NCBI GenBank assembly: GCA_041592335.1
Contig: JBFHQE010000029.1
Location: 1 to 26,477, forward strand
Reading direction: 5' to 3'
Length of the DNA stretch: 26,477 nt
Origin: JBFHQE01 sp041592335
GTDB taxonomy: Bacteria > Pseudomonadota > Gammaproteobacteria > Thiohalobacterales > Thiohalobacteraceae
The notes beneath the pieces are model-generated. The model was given only the letters and a program-made list of their open reading frames with translations. It was not told the origin of the DNA and ran no database searches. Below, piece by piece: positions 14,490-21,499 of this stretch; the stretch's first letter is position 1; the number at the start of each line of letters is the position of its first letter. The position numbers and the translations under genes were made by a program.

Positions 14490-15535
14490 TGTCTCTGGGT
14501 CCCGTGATGACCGATATTGCCGGCACGGCGCTGACGGACGAGGAACGCCGTCGGCTGCAACGACCGGAAGTGGGTGGACTGATCCTGTTCACCCGCAATT
14601 ACGAATCGCCGCAACAATTGGCGGAATTACTTGAGGAAGTGCACAGGCTGCGCTCGCCACGATTGTTGATCGCCGTCGATCACGAGGGCGGACGCGTGCA
14701 GCGGTTTCGCGATGGCTTTACCAAGCTGCCACCCGTCGGCGAACTGGGAGTGGCCTGGGACGCGGATCCGCACCGCGCACGGCAACTGGCACAGGTCAGT
14801 GGCTGGCTGATGGCGGCCGAACTGCGCGCCGTCGGCGTGGATATTTCCTTTGCGCCGGTGCTGGATATCGATCGCAAGATCAGCGCGGTGATCGGCGATC
14901 GTGCTTTTCACCGCGAACCGGAAGTGATTGCCGAACTGGCGCAGGCTTATCAGCGCGGCATGGGCGAGGCGGGCATGGCGGCTACCGGCAAGCATTTCCC
15001 CGGTCATGGCGGCGTAATCGAGGACTCGCATGTGGCCCTGCCAGTCGACATACGCAAACTGGCCGATCTGCAGCTGGAGGATATGCTGCCGTTCGAACGC
15101 CTGATTCATCAAGGGCTGGCCGGGGTCATGGTGGCGCATGTGATTTACGAGAACATCGATCCGCAACTGGCGGGGTTTTCGCCGTTCTGGGTGAATCAGG
15201 TGTTGCGTGGCGAGCTGGGATTCCAGGGCGTGGTGTTTACCGACGATCTCAGTATGATAGCGGCCGAGGCGGTAGGCGGCCCGGCCAGTCGCGCCCAGGC
15301 CGCTCTCGCGGCCGGTTGCGACATGGTACTGGTCTGCAATCAGCCCGAATCCGCCGACGAAGTCATCGACCGGCTTGCCGGTTATGAAAACCCGGCCTCG
15401 CAAACCCGCCTGATTCGCCTGCACGGCAAGGGTCGCATGAACTGGCAGCAGCTGCATGACAGTGAACAGTGGCGGCGCGCGGTTGAACAAATTGCCAGTT
15501 ACGATGTCGATCCGCTGTTAGATATGGATATGTAA
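14489..15535 (+). CDS. nagZ: Beta-N-acetylhexosaminidase NagZ
   Basis: Cytoplasmic glycoside hydrolase family 3 enzyme of 348 residues that removes GlcNAc from 1,6-anhydro-muropeptides during peptidoglycan recycling; its products can induce AmpC-type beta-lactamase in some species. Landmarks are in place: Asp-His-Glu-Gly-Gly-Arg-Val at 64-70, the mobile loop Lys-His-Phe-Pro-Gly-His-Gly at 168-174 with Asp-Ser-His at 179-181 (the His/Asp dyad), and the nucleophile Asp252 in Phe-Thr-Asp-Asp-Leu-Ser-Met. No signal peptide, as expected. The start overlaps the stop of the DppC-like gene; a second Met at codon 7 is also possible and closer to known NagZ N-termini. It abuts the MscS gene directly. 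Confidence 0.96.
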   Translation: MSLGPVMTDIAGTALTDEERRRLQRPEVGGLILFTRNYESPQQLAELLEEVHRLRSPRLLIAVDHEGGRVQRFRDGFTKLPPVGELGVAWDADPHRARQLAQVSGWLMAAELRAVGVDISFAPVLDIDRKISAVIGDRAFHREPEVIAELAQAYQRGMGEAGMAATGKHFPGHGGVIEDSHVALPVDIRKLADLQLEDMLPFERLIHQGLAGVMVAHVIYENIDPQLAGFSPFWVNQVLRGELGFQGVVFTDDLSMIAAEAVGGPASRAQAALAAGCDMVLVCNQPESADEVIDRLAGYENPASQTRLIRLHGKGRMNWQQLHDSEQWRRAVEQIASYDVDPLLDMDM

Positions 15536-16654
15536 ATGCAAGAATACGTTCAAGTCATAAAAAGTTGGGGCCTCGATAACCAGTGGGTGTTACAGGTTTT
15601 TATCGTGGTGCTGGCGGCCTTGCTGTTGAGCTTTGTGCAGCGCCGGATATTCAGCAGACTGCATAAAAAACTGGAACAGACCGCCAATCCCTGGGATGAC
15701 GCACTGGTTGAATCCATGCAGCGGCCATTGACGCTGCTGATCTGGATCATCGGCACCACCTTCGCGGCCGACATCATTTACGCCAAGACGGAAGCGCCTA
15801 TCTTCCAGGCGATCGGCCCGGTGCGCGACGTTGCCATTATCGCCACCATCGGCTGGTTCCTGATGCAACTGGTCAAGCGGGTGCAGCGCAATGTCGTCAA
15901 AAGCCATGAGCAGGATGACAAGCCCTACGATCCGACCACGATCGACGCCATTTCCAAGCTGGTGCGCGCCGCGATTATCATCACCACGGTGCTGGTGGTG
16001 TTGCAGACCCTGGGGTTCAGCATCTCCGGTGTGTTGGCATTCGGCGGTATCGGCGGTATCGCGGTCGGATTTGCCGCCAAGGATTTGCTGGCCAATTTCT
16101 TCGGTGGCCTGATGATTTACCTGGATCGTCCGTTTGCCATTGGCGACTGGATTCGCTCGCCCGACCGTAACATCGAAGGCACTGTCAGAAAGATCGGCTG
16201 GCGCCTGACCACGATCCAAACCTTCGACAAGCGACCGCTGTATATCCCCAATTCCATTTTCGCCAACATCGTGGTGGAAAACCCGCAGCGCATGTCGCAT
16301 CGCCGTATCTACGAAACTATCGGCATTCGCTACGACGATATCGGCCGCATGGATGCAATCACGCGTGACGTGAAACAGATGCTGCTCGATCATCCGGCGA
16401 TCGATTCTTCCCAGACCCTGATGGTCAACTTCAACGCGTTCAATGCTTCAAGCTGCGATTTCTTTGTCTATACCTTTACGCATACCACGGTGTGGGTGGA
16501 ATTCCATGCCATCAAGCACGAGATCCTGTTGAAGATCTCCGACATCATTACCCGGCACGGCGCGGAAATCGCCTACCCGACACAGACGCTGCATATCCCC
16601 GACGGCGTGCAGGTGGGGCCGGAACCGAGCGAGGCCGATGTCGCGAAAGCCTAA
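15536..16654 (+). CDS. MscS-family mechanosensitive channel
   Basis: Protein of 372 residues. Five hydrophobic segments are seen, at about 17-35, 63-82, 97-115, 142-160 and 165-195. The last is the pore helix, rich in Gly and Ala (Gly-Gly-Ile-Gly-Gly-Ile-Ala-Val-Gly-Phe-Ala), followed by Asn-Phe-Phe-Gly-Gly and the start of the beta domain with Gly-Asp-Trp-Ile. The cytoplasmic cage continues through Tyr-Ile-Pro-Asn-Ser near 236 to the end. Five helices place it with the YbdG/MscM-like and YnaI-like relatives rather than the three-helix MscS. It should open on hypo-osmotic shock. Its ATG follows the nagZ stop with no gap, without a clear ribosome site, so coupling is likely. The end overlaps the next gene by 17 bases. 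Confidence 0.93.
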   Translation: MQEYVQVIKSWGLDNQWVLQVFIVVLAALLLSFVQRRIFSRLHKKLEQTANPWDDALVESMQRPLTLLIWIIGTTFAADIIYAKTEAPIFQAIGPVRDVAIIATIGWFLMQLVKRVQRNVVKSHEQDDKPYDPTTIDAISKLVRAAIIITTVLVVLQTLGFSISGVLAFGGIGGIAVGFAAKDLLANFFGGLMIYLDRPFAIGDWIRSPDRNIEGTVRKIGWRLTTIQTFDKRPLYIPNSIFANIVVENPQRMSHRRIYETIGIRYDDIGRMDAITRDVKQMLLDHPAIDSSQTLMVNFNAFNASSCDFFVYTFTHTTVWVEFHAIKHEILLKISDIITRHGAEIAYPTQTLHIPDGVQVGPEPSEADVAKA

Positions 16655-17591
16655 ACTTGGGCTGGCCCTGGGCGGTGGCGCGGCACGCGGCTGGGCGCAC
16701 TTTGGCGTCATGCGCTACCTGGATGAGCTCGGCATCAAGCCCGATATCATCACCGGCACCTCGATAGGCTCCATCGTCGGTGGCGCCTACGCCAGCGGCA
16801 ATGGCGACAAGCTGGAACAATGGGCCCTGAACCTGGATTGGCAGGACATTCTCAGCCTGATGGATGTCAGGCTGTCCGGCGGCCTGATGGAAGGTGGCAA
16901 GCTGGTCGCCTTTTTTGAAAAAACTGTTTCCGACACCCTGATCGAAAATCTTCCCGTTCCCTTCGGCGCGGTTGCTACCGATCTCGCAACCGGTCAGGAA
17001 GTCTGGATGACCAGTGGAGATCTGCTGGATGCGATTCGTGCCTCAATTGCCTTGCCCGGTTTGCTGACGCCATTCGAACATGATGGACGCTGGCTGGTCG
17101 ACGGCGGCCTGGTCAATCCCGTACCGGTTTCCTTATGCCGTTCGCTTGGGGCCGACATGGTCATTGCCGTCGATCTGAACGCGCATATTCTTTCCAAGCG
17201 CGCCCCGGCTGCACCCATTGCGCAAGTTGAAGCCGCCAGCATCGTCGAGGAAGATGAGGATTTTGTCAGCCTGCTGATGGCGCGTGACTGGAAAGGACTG
17301 TACCAGGCCACCATCGGCGACCATGCGGCGCAATGGAAAAAGCAATTATTGAAGAACGAGGCCAGGGGGCCATCCATGGTCGACGTGCTTGCGCAGAGTG
17401 TCTACATCATGCAACATCGAATCACGCGGGCGCGTATGGCAGGCGACCCACCGGACATTTTACTGACTCCCAGGCTGGCGGATATCAAACTCATGGACTT
17501 TCACCGTGCACAGCGCAGTATCGACATTGGCTATGAAAGCGCCCAGCGAGCAGGCAACGCCATTCAGGCACTACTGGAAGAACATTACTAG
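16638..17591 (+). CDS. Patatin-like phospholipase (RssA/NTE type)
   Basis: Protein of 317 residues with a patatin domain in the N-terminal 200. The oxyanion-hole loop Gly-Gly-Gly-Ala-Ala-Arg-Gly is at 12-18, the nucleophile Ser42 sits in Gly-Thr-Ser-Ile-Gly, and the catalytic Asp155 in Val-Asp-Gly-Gly, so the Ser-Asp dyad is complete. No signal peptide or membrane segment is seen; cytoplasmic, possibly membrane-associated. The expected activity is lipid acyl hydrolysis, with the natural substrate unknown. The C-terminal 110 residues have no motif I recognise and include a Gln-Trp-Lys-Lys-rich region. It resembles E. coli RssA/YchK in its N-terminal part. It starts inside the end of the MscS gene, hinting at a shared membrane-stress role. 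Confidence 0.9.
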   Translation: MSRKPKLGLALGGGAARGWAHFGVMRYLDELGIKPDIITGTSIGSIVGGAYASGNGDKLEQWALNLDWQDILSLMDVRLSGGLMEGGKLVAFFEKTVSDTLIENLPVPFGAVATDLATGQEVWMTSGDLLDAIRASIALPGLLTPFEHDGRWLVDGGLVNPVPVSLCRSLGADMVIAVDLNAHILSKRAPAAPIAQVEAASIVEEDEDFVSLLMARDWKGLYQATIGDHAAQWKKQLLKNEARGPSMVDVLAQSVYIMQHRITRARMAGDPPDILLTPRLADIKLMDFHRAQRSIDIGYESAQRAGNAIQALLEEHY

Positions 17592-17957
17592 ATGGCTGAC
17601 AAGCTGATTATCGTCATGGCCAACACCAATCCGGATGTCGGTGCCGAGGCAGCCGCGCCCTTTGTGCAGGCCACCATCGCCGCTGCCATGGATTATGAAG
17701 TGGAAATTATTTTCACCGGGCGCTCGGGTAAACTCGCACAGCGCGGCGTGGCGGACAACTTGCCCGTCAATGCAAAAAACAAAACCGTCAGCGATCTCAT
17801 TCGCGAGGCGCACCAGGCTGGCGTGGCGTTTAAACTCTGTCCACCCACCGTGGATATCAATGATGACGAACTGATTCCGGAAATCGACGATACGGTAGGC
17901 GCGGCTTACCTGATCAGCGAATCCATGAACGACGAAACCGTGACCTTTACCTACTGA
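17592..17957 (+). CDS. DsrE/DsrF-superfamily protein
   Basis: Protein of 121 residues with an alternating strand-helix pattern: strand Leu-Ile-Ile-Val-Met-Ala (5-10), helix with Ala-rich face (18-33), strand Val-Glu-Ile-Ile-Phe-Thr (37-42). A single Cys at 83 follows a strand in Gly-Val-Ala-Phe-Lys-Leu-Cys-Pro-Pro, the place of the sulfur-carrying Cys of DsrE (E. coli TusD). That makes a persulfide-carrying role plausible, as in the DsrEFH/TusBCD relay, but no DsrF, DsrH or TusA partner lies next to it, so it is a stand-alone member. It starts immediately after the patatin-like gene and ends two bases before hpt. Confidence 0.82.
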   Translation: MADKLIIVMANTNPDVGAEAAAPFVQATIAAAMDYEVEIIFTGRSGKLAQRGVADNLPVNAKNKTVSDLIREAHQAGVAFKLCPPTVDINDDELIPEIDDTVGAAYLISESMNDETVTFTY

Positions 17958-17959
17958 TT

Positions 17960-18517
17960 ATGTCTTCCATTACTCCAGAACAAGCCCAACGCGTGTTTGA
18001 CGAAGCCGATATCCTGTACACAGCCGAACAGATAGATGAAACGCTGGATCGACTGGCCGCTGACATCAGCCACAAACTCAGGGACACCAACCCGATTATT
18101 CTTACCGTCATGACCGGCGGACTGATCATGGCCGGCCGTCTGTTGCCGAAACTGCTGTTTCCGTTGCAGGTGGATTATCTCCATGCAACGCGTTATCGCG
18201 GCGACACCAGTGGTGGCGAACTGCACTGGATCGCGCATCCCTCGTTGCCACTGAAGGATCGTACCGTGCTGGTGCTGGACGACATCCTGGATGAGGGGCT
18301 GACGCTCAAGGCCATTCTGCAGGCCTGCCGGAACGAGGGCGCAAAAGAGGTGTACAGCGGTGTACTGGTTAAAAAAATCCATGACCGATGCGTGGACAAT
18401 GTCTCGGCGGATTTCACCGGACTCGACGTCGAAGACCGTTACGTGTTTGGCTGCGGCATGGATTATCACAATTATCATCGCAACCTGCCCGGCATCTACG
18501 CCGTGAAGGGCAGCTGA
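17960..18517 (+). CDS. hpt: Hypoxanthine-guanine phosphoribosyltransferase
   Basis: Cytoplasmic enzyme of 185 residues joining hypoxanthine or guanine to PRPP to give IMP or GMP. The PRPP-binding signature is clear at 103-116, Val-Leu-Val-Leu-Asp-Asp-Ile-Leu-Asp-Glu-Gly-Leu-Thr-Leu; the two adjacent acidic residues bind ribose hydroxyls and the next Asp is the usual general base. Val-Met-Thr-Gly-Gly-Leu-Ile at 50-56 is the pyrophosphate loop (Gly-Gly replacing the more common Lys-Gly). The C-terminal Tyr-Val-Phe-Gly-Cys-Gly-Met-Asp-Tyr near 155-163 is the purine and metal site. It lies directly before the S-methyl-5'-thioinosine phosphorylase gene, which releases hypoxanthine. Confidence 0.93.
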   Translation: MSSITPEQAQRVFDEADILYTAEQIDETLDRLAADISHKLRDTNPIILTVMTGGLIMAGRLLPKLLFPLQVDYLHATRYRGDTSGGELHWIAHPSLPLKDRTVLVLDDILDEGLTLKAILQACRNEGAKEVYSGVLVKKIHDRCVDNVSADFTGLDVEDRYVFGCGMDYHNYHRNLPGIYAVKGS

Positions 18518-18527
18518 AGGAACTCAT

Positions 18528-19271
18528 ATGACATCATTAGCCATTATCGGTGGCACCGGTTTAACCCAATTGAAGTGCCTGGAGATCGAACGCAAGGAAG
18601 TGTTGTTGACGCCATATGGCGAACCTTCCGCGCCGATCACCTACGGCAAACTGGCGGGCAAGGAAGTCGCATTTCTTCCCCGGCATGGCAATGGTCACAC
18701 CATCCCGCCGCACCAGGTGAATTACCGCGCCAACATCTGGGCGATTCACAAACTCGGCATTGAGCGCGTTATTGCCATCGCGGCAGTTGGCGGTATCACT
18801 GAACAAATGTCGCCCAAGCGTATTGTGTTTCCCAACCAGATCATCGATTACACCTATGGCCGCGAGCAAACCTATTTCGACGGCCACACCAAGGATGTGA
18901 CCCACGTGGATTTCACGCATCCTTACTGCGAGGAATTGCGTCAGGCCCTGTTGAAAGGCGCGCAAGCAGCGAGTCTCGATGCGGTGGATGGCGCGACCTA
19001 TGGTGCCACCCAGGGGCCACGACTGGAAACGGCGGCCGAAATCGCACGTCTGGAACGCGATGGCTGCGACATTGTCGGAATGACCGGCATGCCGGAAGCG
19101 GCGCTGGCGCGTGAACTGAGTCTCTGTTACTCGACCTGTGCCGTCGTGGCCAACTGGGCGGCCGGCAAGGGCGCGGACGAGATCAGTATGGATGAGCTGG
19201 AAATGAGCCTGAAGGATGGCATGGATAAAGTGCGCACCCTGCTGGAAACCGTCATCCCCGAGATTGGTTAA
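18528..19271 (+). CDS. S-methyl-5'-thioinosine phosphorylase
   Basis: Purine nucleoside phosphorylase/MTAP-family enzyme of 247 residues. Visible family features: Gly-Gly-Thr-Gly at 8-11, the phosphate-site Pro-Arg-His-Gly at 51-54, His-Thr-Ile-Pro-Pro-His-x-Val-Asn-Tyr-Arg-Ala-Asn (57-69), Thr-Gln-Gly-Pro-Arg-Leu-Glu-Thr at 161-168 and Met-Thr-Gly-Met-Pro-Glu-Ala at 185-191. Where adenosine-specific MTAPs have Asp residues that bind the 6-amino group (Asp-Tyr-Asp in human MTAP), this has Asn-Trp-Ala at 209-211, the signature I associate with the 6-oxo-specific Pseudomonas enzyme PA3004. It would split methylthioinosine into hypoxanthine and methylthioribose-1-phosphate. Closeness to hpt and nagZ recalls the Pseudomonas neighbourhood. 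Plain MTAP activity cannot be ruled out. Confidence 0.88.
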   Translation: MTSLAIIGGTGLTQLKCLEIERKEVLLTPYGEPSAPITYGKLAGKEVAFLPRHGNGHTIPPHQVNYRANIWAIHKLGIERVIAIAAVGGITEQMSPKRIVFPNQIIDYTYGREQTYFDGHTKDVTHVDFTHPYCEELRQALLKGAQAASLDAVDGATYGATQGPRLETAAEIARLERDGCDIVGMTGMPEAALARELSLCYSTCAVVANWAAGKGADEISMDELEMSLKDGMDKVRTLLETVIPEIG

Positions 19272-19285
19272 GAGGAGTCGAAGAC

Positions 19286-19750
19286 ATGATGGAAGTAGGC
19301 AAGCAGGCACCGGGATTCGGTGTGCAGGAAACCGATGGCGAACTGGTTCATCTTTCCGAATTCAAAGGCGAGAAAAACGTTGTTCTGTATTTCTATCCCA
19401 AGGACGACACGCCCGGTTGCACCATCGAGGCTCAGCAGTTCACCCAGTTCAAGAATGAATTCGAGCAGCTGGATACGGTCATTCTCGGTGTCAGCAAGGA
19501 TGACTGCGACAGCCACGCCGCGTTTCGCGAAAAGTACGGCATCAACTTTTACCTGCTCGCGGACACCGATGGCGATCTTTGCGAGAAATACGGCGTCTGG
19601 CAGGAAAAGGAAAAGAACGGCGTTAAATGCATGGGCATCGTCCGTTCAACCTTTGTCATTGATAAAGATGGCATCATTCGCCACGCGATCTATGGCGTGA
19701 ACGCTGACGGTCACGCGGCCGACGTACTGGAAATGATAAAAGGACTGTAA
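19286..19750 (+). CDS. bcp: Bcp/PrxQ-type peroxiredoxin
   Basis: Thiol peroxidase of 154 residues (E. coli Bcp 156) that reduces hydrogen peroxide and organic hydroperoxides. The peroxidatic Cys45 sits in Asp-Asp-Thr-Pro-Gly-Cys-Thr, preceded by the Tyr-Phe-Tyr-Pro-Lys strand. The resolving Cys found five residues later in many Bcp proteins is replaced by Gln50. Other Cys at about 73, 95 and 114 (Asp-Asp-Cys-Asp, Asp-Leu-Cys-Glu, Lys-Cys-Met-Gly) could resolve, or the enzyme could work as a one-Cys type. Ribosome site AGAGGAG at 19271-19277. Two adjacent ATGs (19286, 19289) could each be the start; the first is used. Confidence 0.95.
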   Translation: MMEVGKQAPGFGVQETDGELVHLSEFKGEKNVVLYFYPKDDTPGCTIEAQQFTQFKNEFEQLDTVILGVSKDDCDSHAAFREKYGINFYLLADTDGDLCEKYGVWQEKEKNGVKCMGIVRSTFVIDKDGIIRHAIYGVNADGHAADVLEMIKGL

Positions 19751-19756
19751 TTAACA

Positions 19757-20353
19757 ATGTCATCCCGTTTTGAACGCACCATTGAGCTGATCGACGCCGC
19801 CAATGGCGAAGACCCCAACCAGGTAGAGATTGATGGCAAGGTCTGGCCGAAAGAACTGCTGTACTCGCAGCGCATGTCTGACATGTTGCAGCGCTACGCA
19901 CCGGACACCGACGAAGTCATGCAACTGGCTATCCGCGCCCAGCATATCCAGCGCTGGAAATCACCGCGTGCCGATTTTCCCATGAACCGCCAGGGCTACC
20001 TGCAATGGCGCACCGCGCTCTATAAGTTCCACGCCGAGACCCTCGGCAAGCTGATGGCGGAAACCGGTTACGAGGAAGCCGACATAGAGCGCGCCGGCAA
20101 GGCGGTCGGCAAGCGCGCCTTGAAGGTTAACCAGGATACCCAGTTGCTTGAAGATGTCGTTGACCTGGTCTTCATCGAGCATTACATGCTGGAGTTCGCC
20201 GGGCGTCATCCCGAGTATGACGAGGAAAAGTGGCTGGAAATCATCCGCAAGACCTGGAAAAAAATGTCGGAGCAGGGCCAGCAGTTTGCGCTGTCCGGCG
20301 CGATCAAGTTGCCTGAACCGCTGCTGCCGTTAATTCAGAAGGCGATTGCCTGA
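19757..20353 (+). CDS. DUF4202 family protein
   Basis: Protein of 198 residues that I recognise as the DUF4202 family from its opening (Arg-Phe-x-Arg-Thr-Ile-Glu-Leu-Ile-Asp-Ala-Ala-Asn, then Asp-Pro-Asn) and the region Leu-Ala-Ile-Arg-Ala-Gln-His-Ile-Gln-Arg-Trp. It is helical, soluble, without signal peptide. His58, His96 and the Val-Phe-Ile-Glu-His-Tyr segment near 135-140 with several Asp and Glu give a picture compatible with a metal-binding helical fold of the HD type, but that is inference. It closes the ten-gene operon, six bases after bcp, and converges on the YCII-family gene across 23 bases. No biochemical function is known to me. Confidence 0.8.
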   Translation: MSSRFERTIELIDAANGEDPNQVEIDGKVWPKELLYSQRMSDMLQRYAPDTDEVMQLAIRAQHIQRWKSPRADFPMNRQGYLQWRTALYKFHAETLGKLMAETGYEEADIERAGKAVGKRALKVNQDTQLLEDVVDLVFIEHYMLEFAGRHPEYDEEKWLEIIRKTWKKMSEQGQQFALSGAIKLPEPLLPLIQKAIA

Positions 20354-20368
20354 CGATTCACCACTCCA

Positions 20369-20392
20369 GGGTCGGACTAGTTGGTCTGACCC
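20369..20392. terminator. Candidate bidirectional hairpin between convergent genes
   Basis: GGGTCGGAC (20369-20377) and GTCTGACCC (20384-20392) pair with one mismatch around a six-base loop. The hairpin sits right after the end of the DUF4202 gene and covers the last codons of the opposing YCII-family gene. No U-tract follows in either direction, so it may act only partially or as an mRNA 3'-end stabiliser. Confidence 0.4.
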
Positions 20393-20703
20393 GACATTTC
20401 CAGCATTTCGGATATCTCGAGCACTCCCTTGATCTCCAGGAAGGGGCAGGCCTGCGCGGCCTTCACCGCCTCGTCCATGGAGTTGAAGCGCAAAATACTC
20501 ATACCCGACATCGCCGTGGTACTACCGGCTTGCGCCGATCCATCCGACATCACCGTATGCGTGTCCTTGAAGGGAATGGCGGGACTGACTACCTTGTCGC
20601 CCAGCGATTCCAGCCAGGCGTGGTACTTCGCGAAATGCTGTTGTCCCTGTTCGGGATTGGCGGGATATTCCCCTCCAAGGTAGACAAAAATGTACTGCGG
20701 CAT
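20377..20703 (-). CDS. YCII-related (DGPF-domain type) protein
   Basis: Small soluble protein of 108 residues, matching the YCII-related family with a ferredoxin-like alpha+beta fold. It starts with strand Tyr-Ile-Phe-Val-Tyr-Leu-Gly-Gly and a helix carrying Trp30, then Gly-Asp-Lys-Val-Val-Ser, and a later stretch Phe-Asn-Ser-Met-Asp-Glu-Ala-Val-Lys-Ala-Ala-Gln-Ala-Cys-Pro near 73-87, typical of the family, where the enzyme-like His/Asp pair is variable. The function is unknown; members occur alone or fused to sigma factors. Ribosome site AGGAG overlaps the stop codon of csiV, 11 bases before this ATG, so the two genes are co-transcribed. Confidence 0.8.
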   Translation of the reverse strand: MPQYIFVYLGGEYPANPEQGQQHFAKYHAWLESLGDKVVSPAIPFKDTHTVMSDGSAQAGSTTAMSGMSILRFNSMDEAVKAAQACPFLEIKGVLEISEMLEMSGQTN

Positions 20704-20714
20704 ACTGCAAACTC

Positions 20715-21386
20715 CTAGTTTGTTTCCGGTGTAGCTTCGACGGGCGCCTGTTCAGTTGTCACCGGCGTGATTTCTATCAACGCGCCCAGCCGTGGATGAT
20801 CGATGTAATGGCGTTCCTTGCTGCGCATTCTGCGCTTCTGCTGCAAGGGTATTTCAACCAGTTGGCTGACCGACTGTGGGCCTGCCGTATTGATATATTG
20901 CCGATAGACCAGATCGAAGTCGGCGTGCAGATAGCGCGCGCGATGAATGGTAATGGTGCCTTCAAGACGGTTTGTCGCGCTTCCGGCAAAGGTGGCTGTG
21001 TCCCCGCTGAAAAGCGTGACGGGCAGCTGGGCGTCGAAGGGTATTTCAATACGTACCGGTTGCGCGGCGTCCTCGGGCCAGCCGGGTTGTTCCCATACGG
21101 CATGCAGCAACGGCTGATACAGCGAAGACTGTTTCAGGGTATAAAGAATAGCGCCCATTTGCGCCGTATCCTTGCTTAAGGGCTTGAGCGCGGATTCAAG
21201 TTGCAGGGGCTGGCCACGCGCCATGGCGGGACGATGAGCAACGGCAGGCCAGGTTTCGTCGTCGCCCTGCACGGGATGCTGGCTAAACAGAATCAGTTCA
21301 ACACGATAGTGGTCGAGTTCTTCGGCAACAGCCAAGTTCGAAGAGCAAAAGAAAACAAACGCAGCCAAATAGTAATTTAGTTTCAT
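20715..21386 (-). CDS. CsiV-family exported protein
   Basis: Protein of 223 residues with a signal peptide at about 1-21 (ending Ala-Val-Ala). The mature N-terminus Tyr-Arg-Val-Glu-Leu-Ile-Leu-Phe-Ser near 28-36 and the later Gly-Thr-Ile-Thr-Ile-His-Arg-Ala-Arg-Tyr-Leu-His-Ala-Asp-Phe-Asp-Leu near 141-157 fit the CsiV family, named for a Vibrio cholerae periplasmic protein that binds peptidoglycan and is needed with D-amino-acid stress. Family members are characteristically encoded next to mfd, as here (113 bases away, same strand). The C-terminal 20 residues are Pro-, Thr- and Glu-rich and probably disordered. The identity rests on the pattern and the synteny. Confidence 0.78.
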   Translation of the reverse strand: MKLNYYLAAFVFFCSSNLAVAEELDHYRVELILFSQHPVQGDDETWPAVAHRPAMARGQPLQLESALKPLSKDTAQMGAILYTLKQSSLYQPLLHAVWEQPGWPEDAAQPVRIEIPFDAQLPVTLFSGDTATFAGSATNRLEGTITIHRARYLHADFDLVYRQYINTAGPQSVSQLVEIPLQQKRRMRSKERHYIDHPRLGALIEITPVTTEQAPVEATPETN

Positions 21387-21397
21387 TCTGTGTCCTT

Positions 21398-21470
21398 TTC
21401 GTCATTCCGGCGAAGGCCGGAATCCAGGGTTTTTTTCAACATGGACCCCGGCCTGCGCCGGGGTGACGAA
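21398..21470. repeat. MITE-like double-hairpin repeat
   Basis: The 73-base element has imperfect terminal inverted repeats (outer 15 bases TTCGTCATTCCGGCG against TTCGTCACCCCGGCG read from the other end). It contains two perfect hairpins: 21404-21411 with 21416-21423, and 21445-21452 with 21457-21464, each with an eight-base stem and four-base loop. A run of seven T at 21430-21436 follows the first. It resembles the widespread GTCATTCC...GGAATGAC palindromic repeats of proteobacterial intergenic regions. Sitting between mfd and csiV, it could also attenuate or stabilise the transcript. Confidence 0.75.
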
Positions 21471-21499
21471 TTGTGTTGAATCAGTCGAGAAGAATAACA

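Noticed and set aside
14627..15490. Long antisense frame opposite nagZ (with similar ones opposite mscS, hpt-phosphorylase and the MCP gene)
   Set aside because: These are typical shadows of GC-rich genes; they have His/Gln/Arg-biased composition and no recognisable domains, while the sense genes are certain.
21430..21436. T7 run after the first hairpin as a + strand intrinsic terminator
   Set aside because: No gene is transcribed on the + strand into it; the operon converging from the left ends at 20353, over 1 kb earlier.
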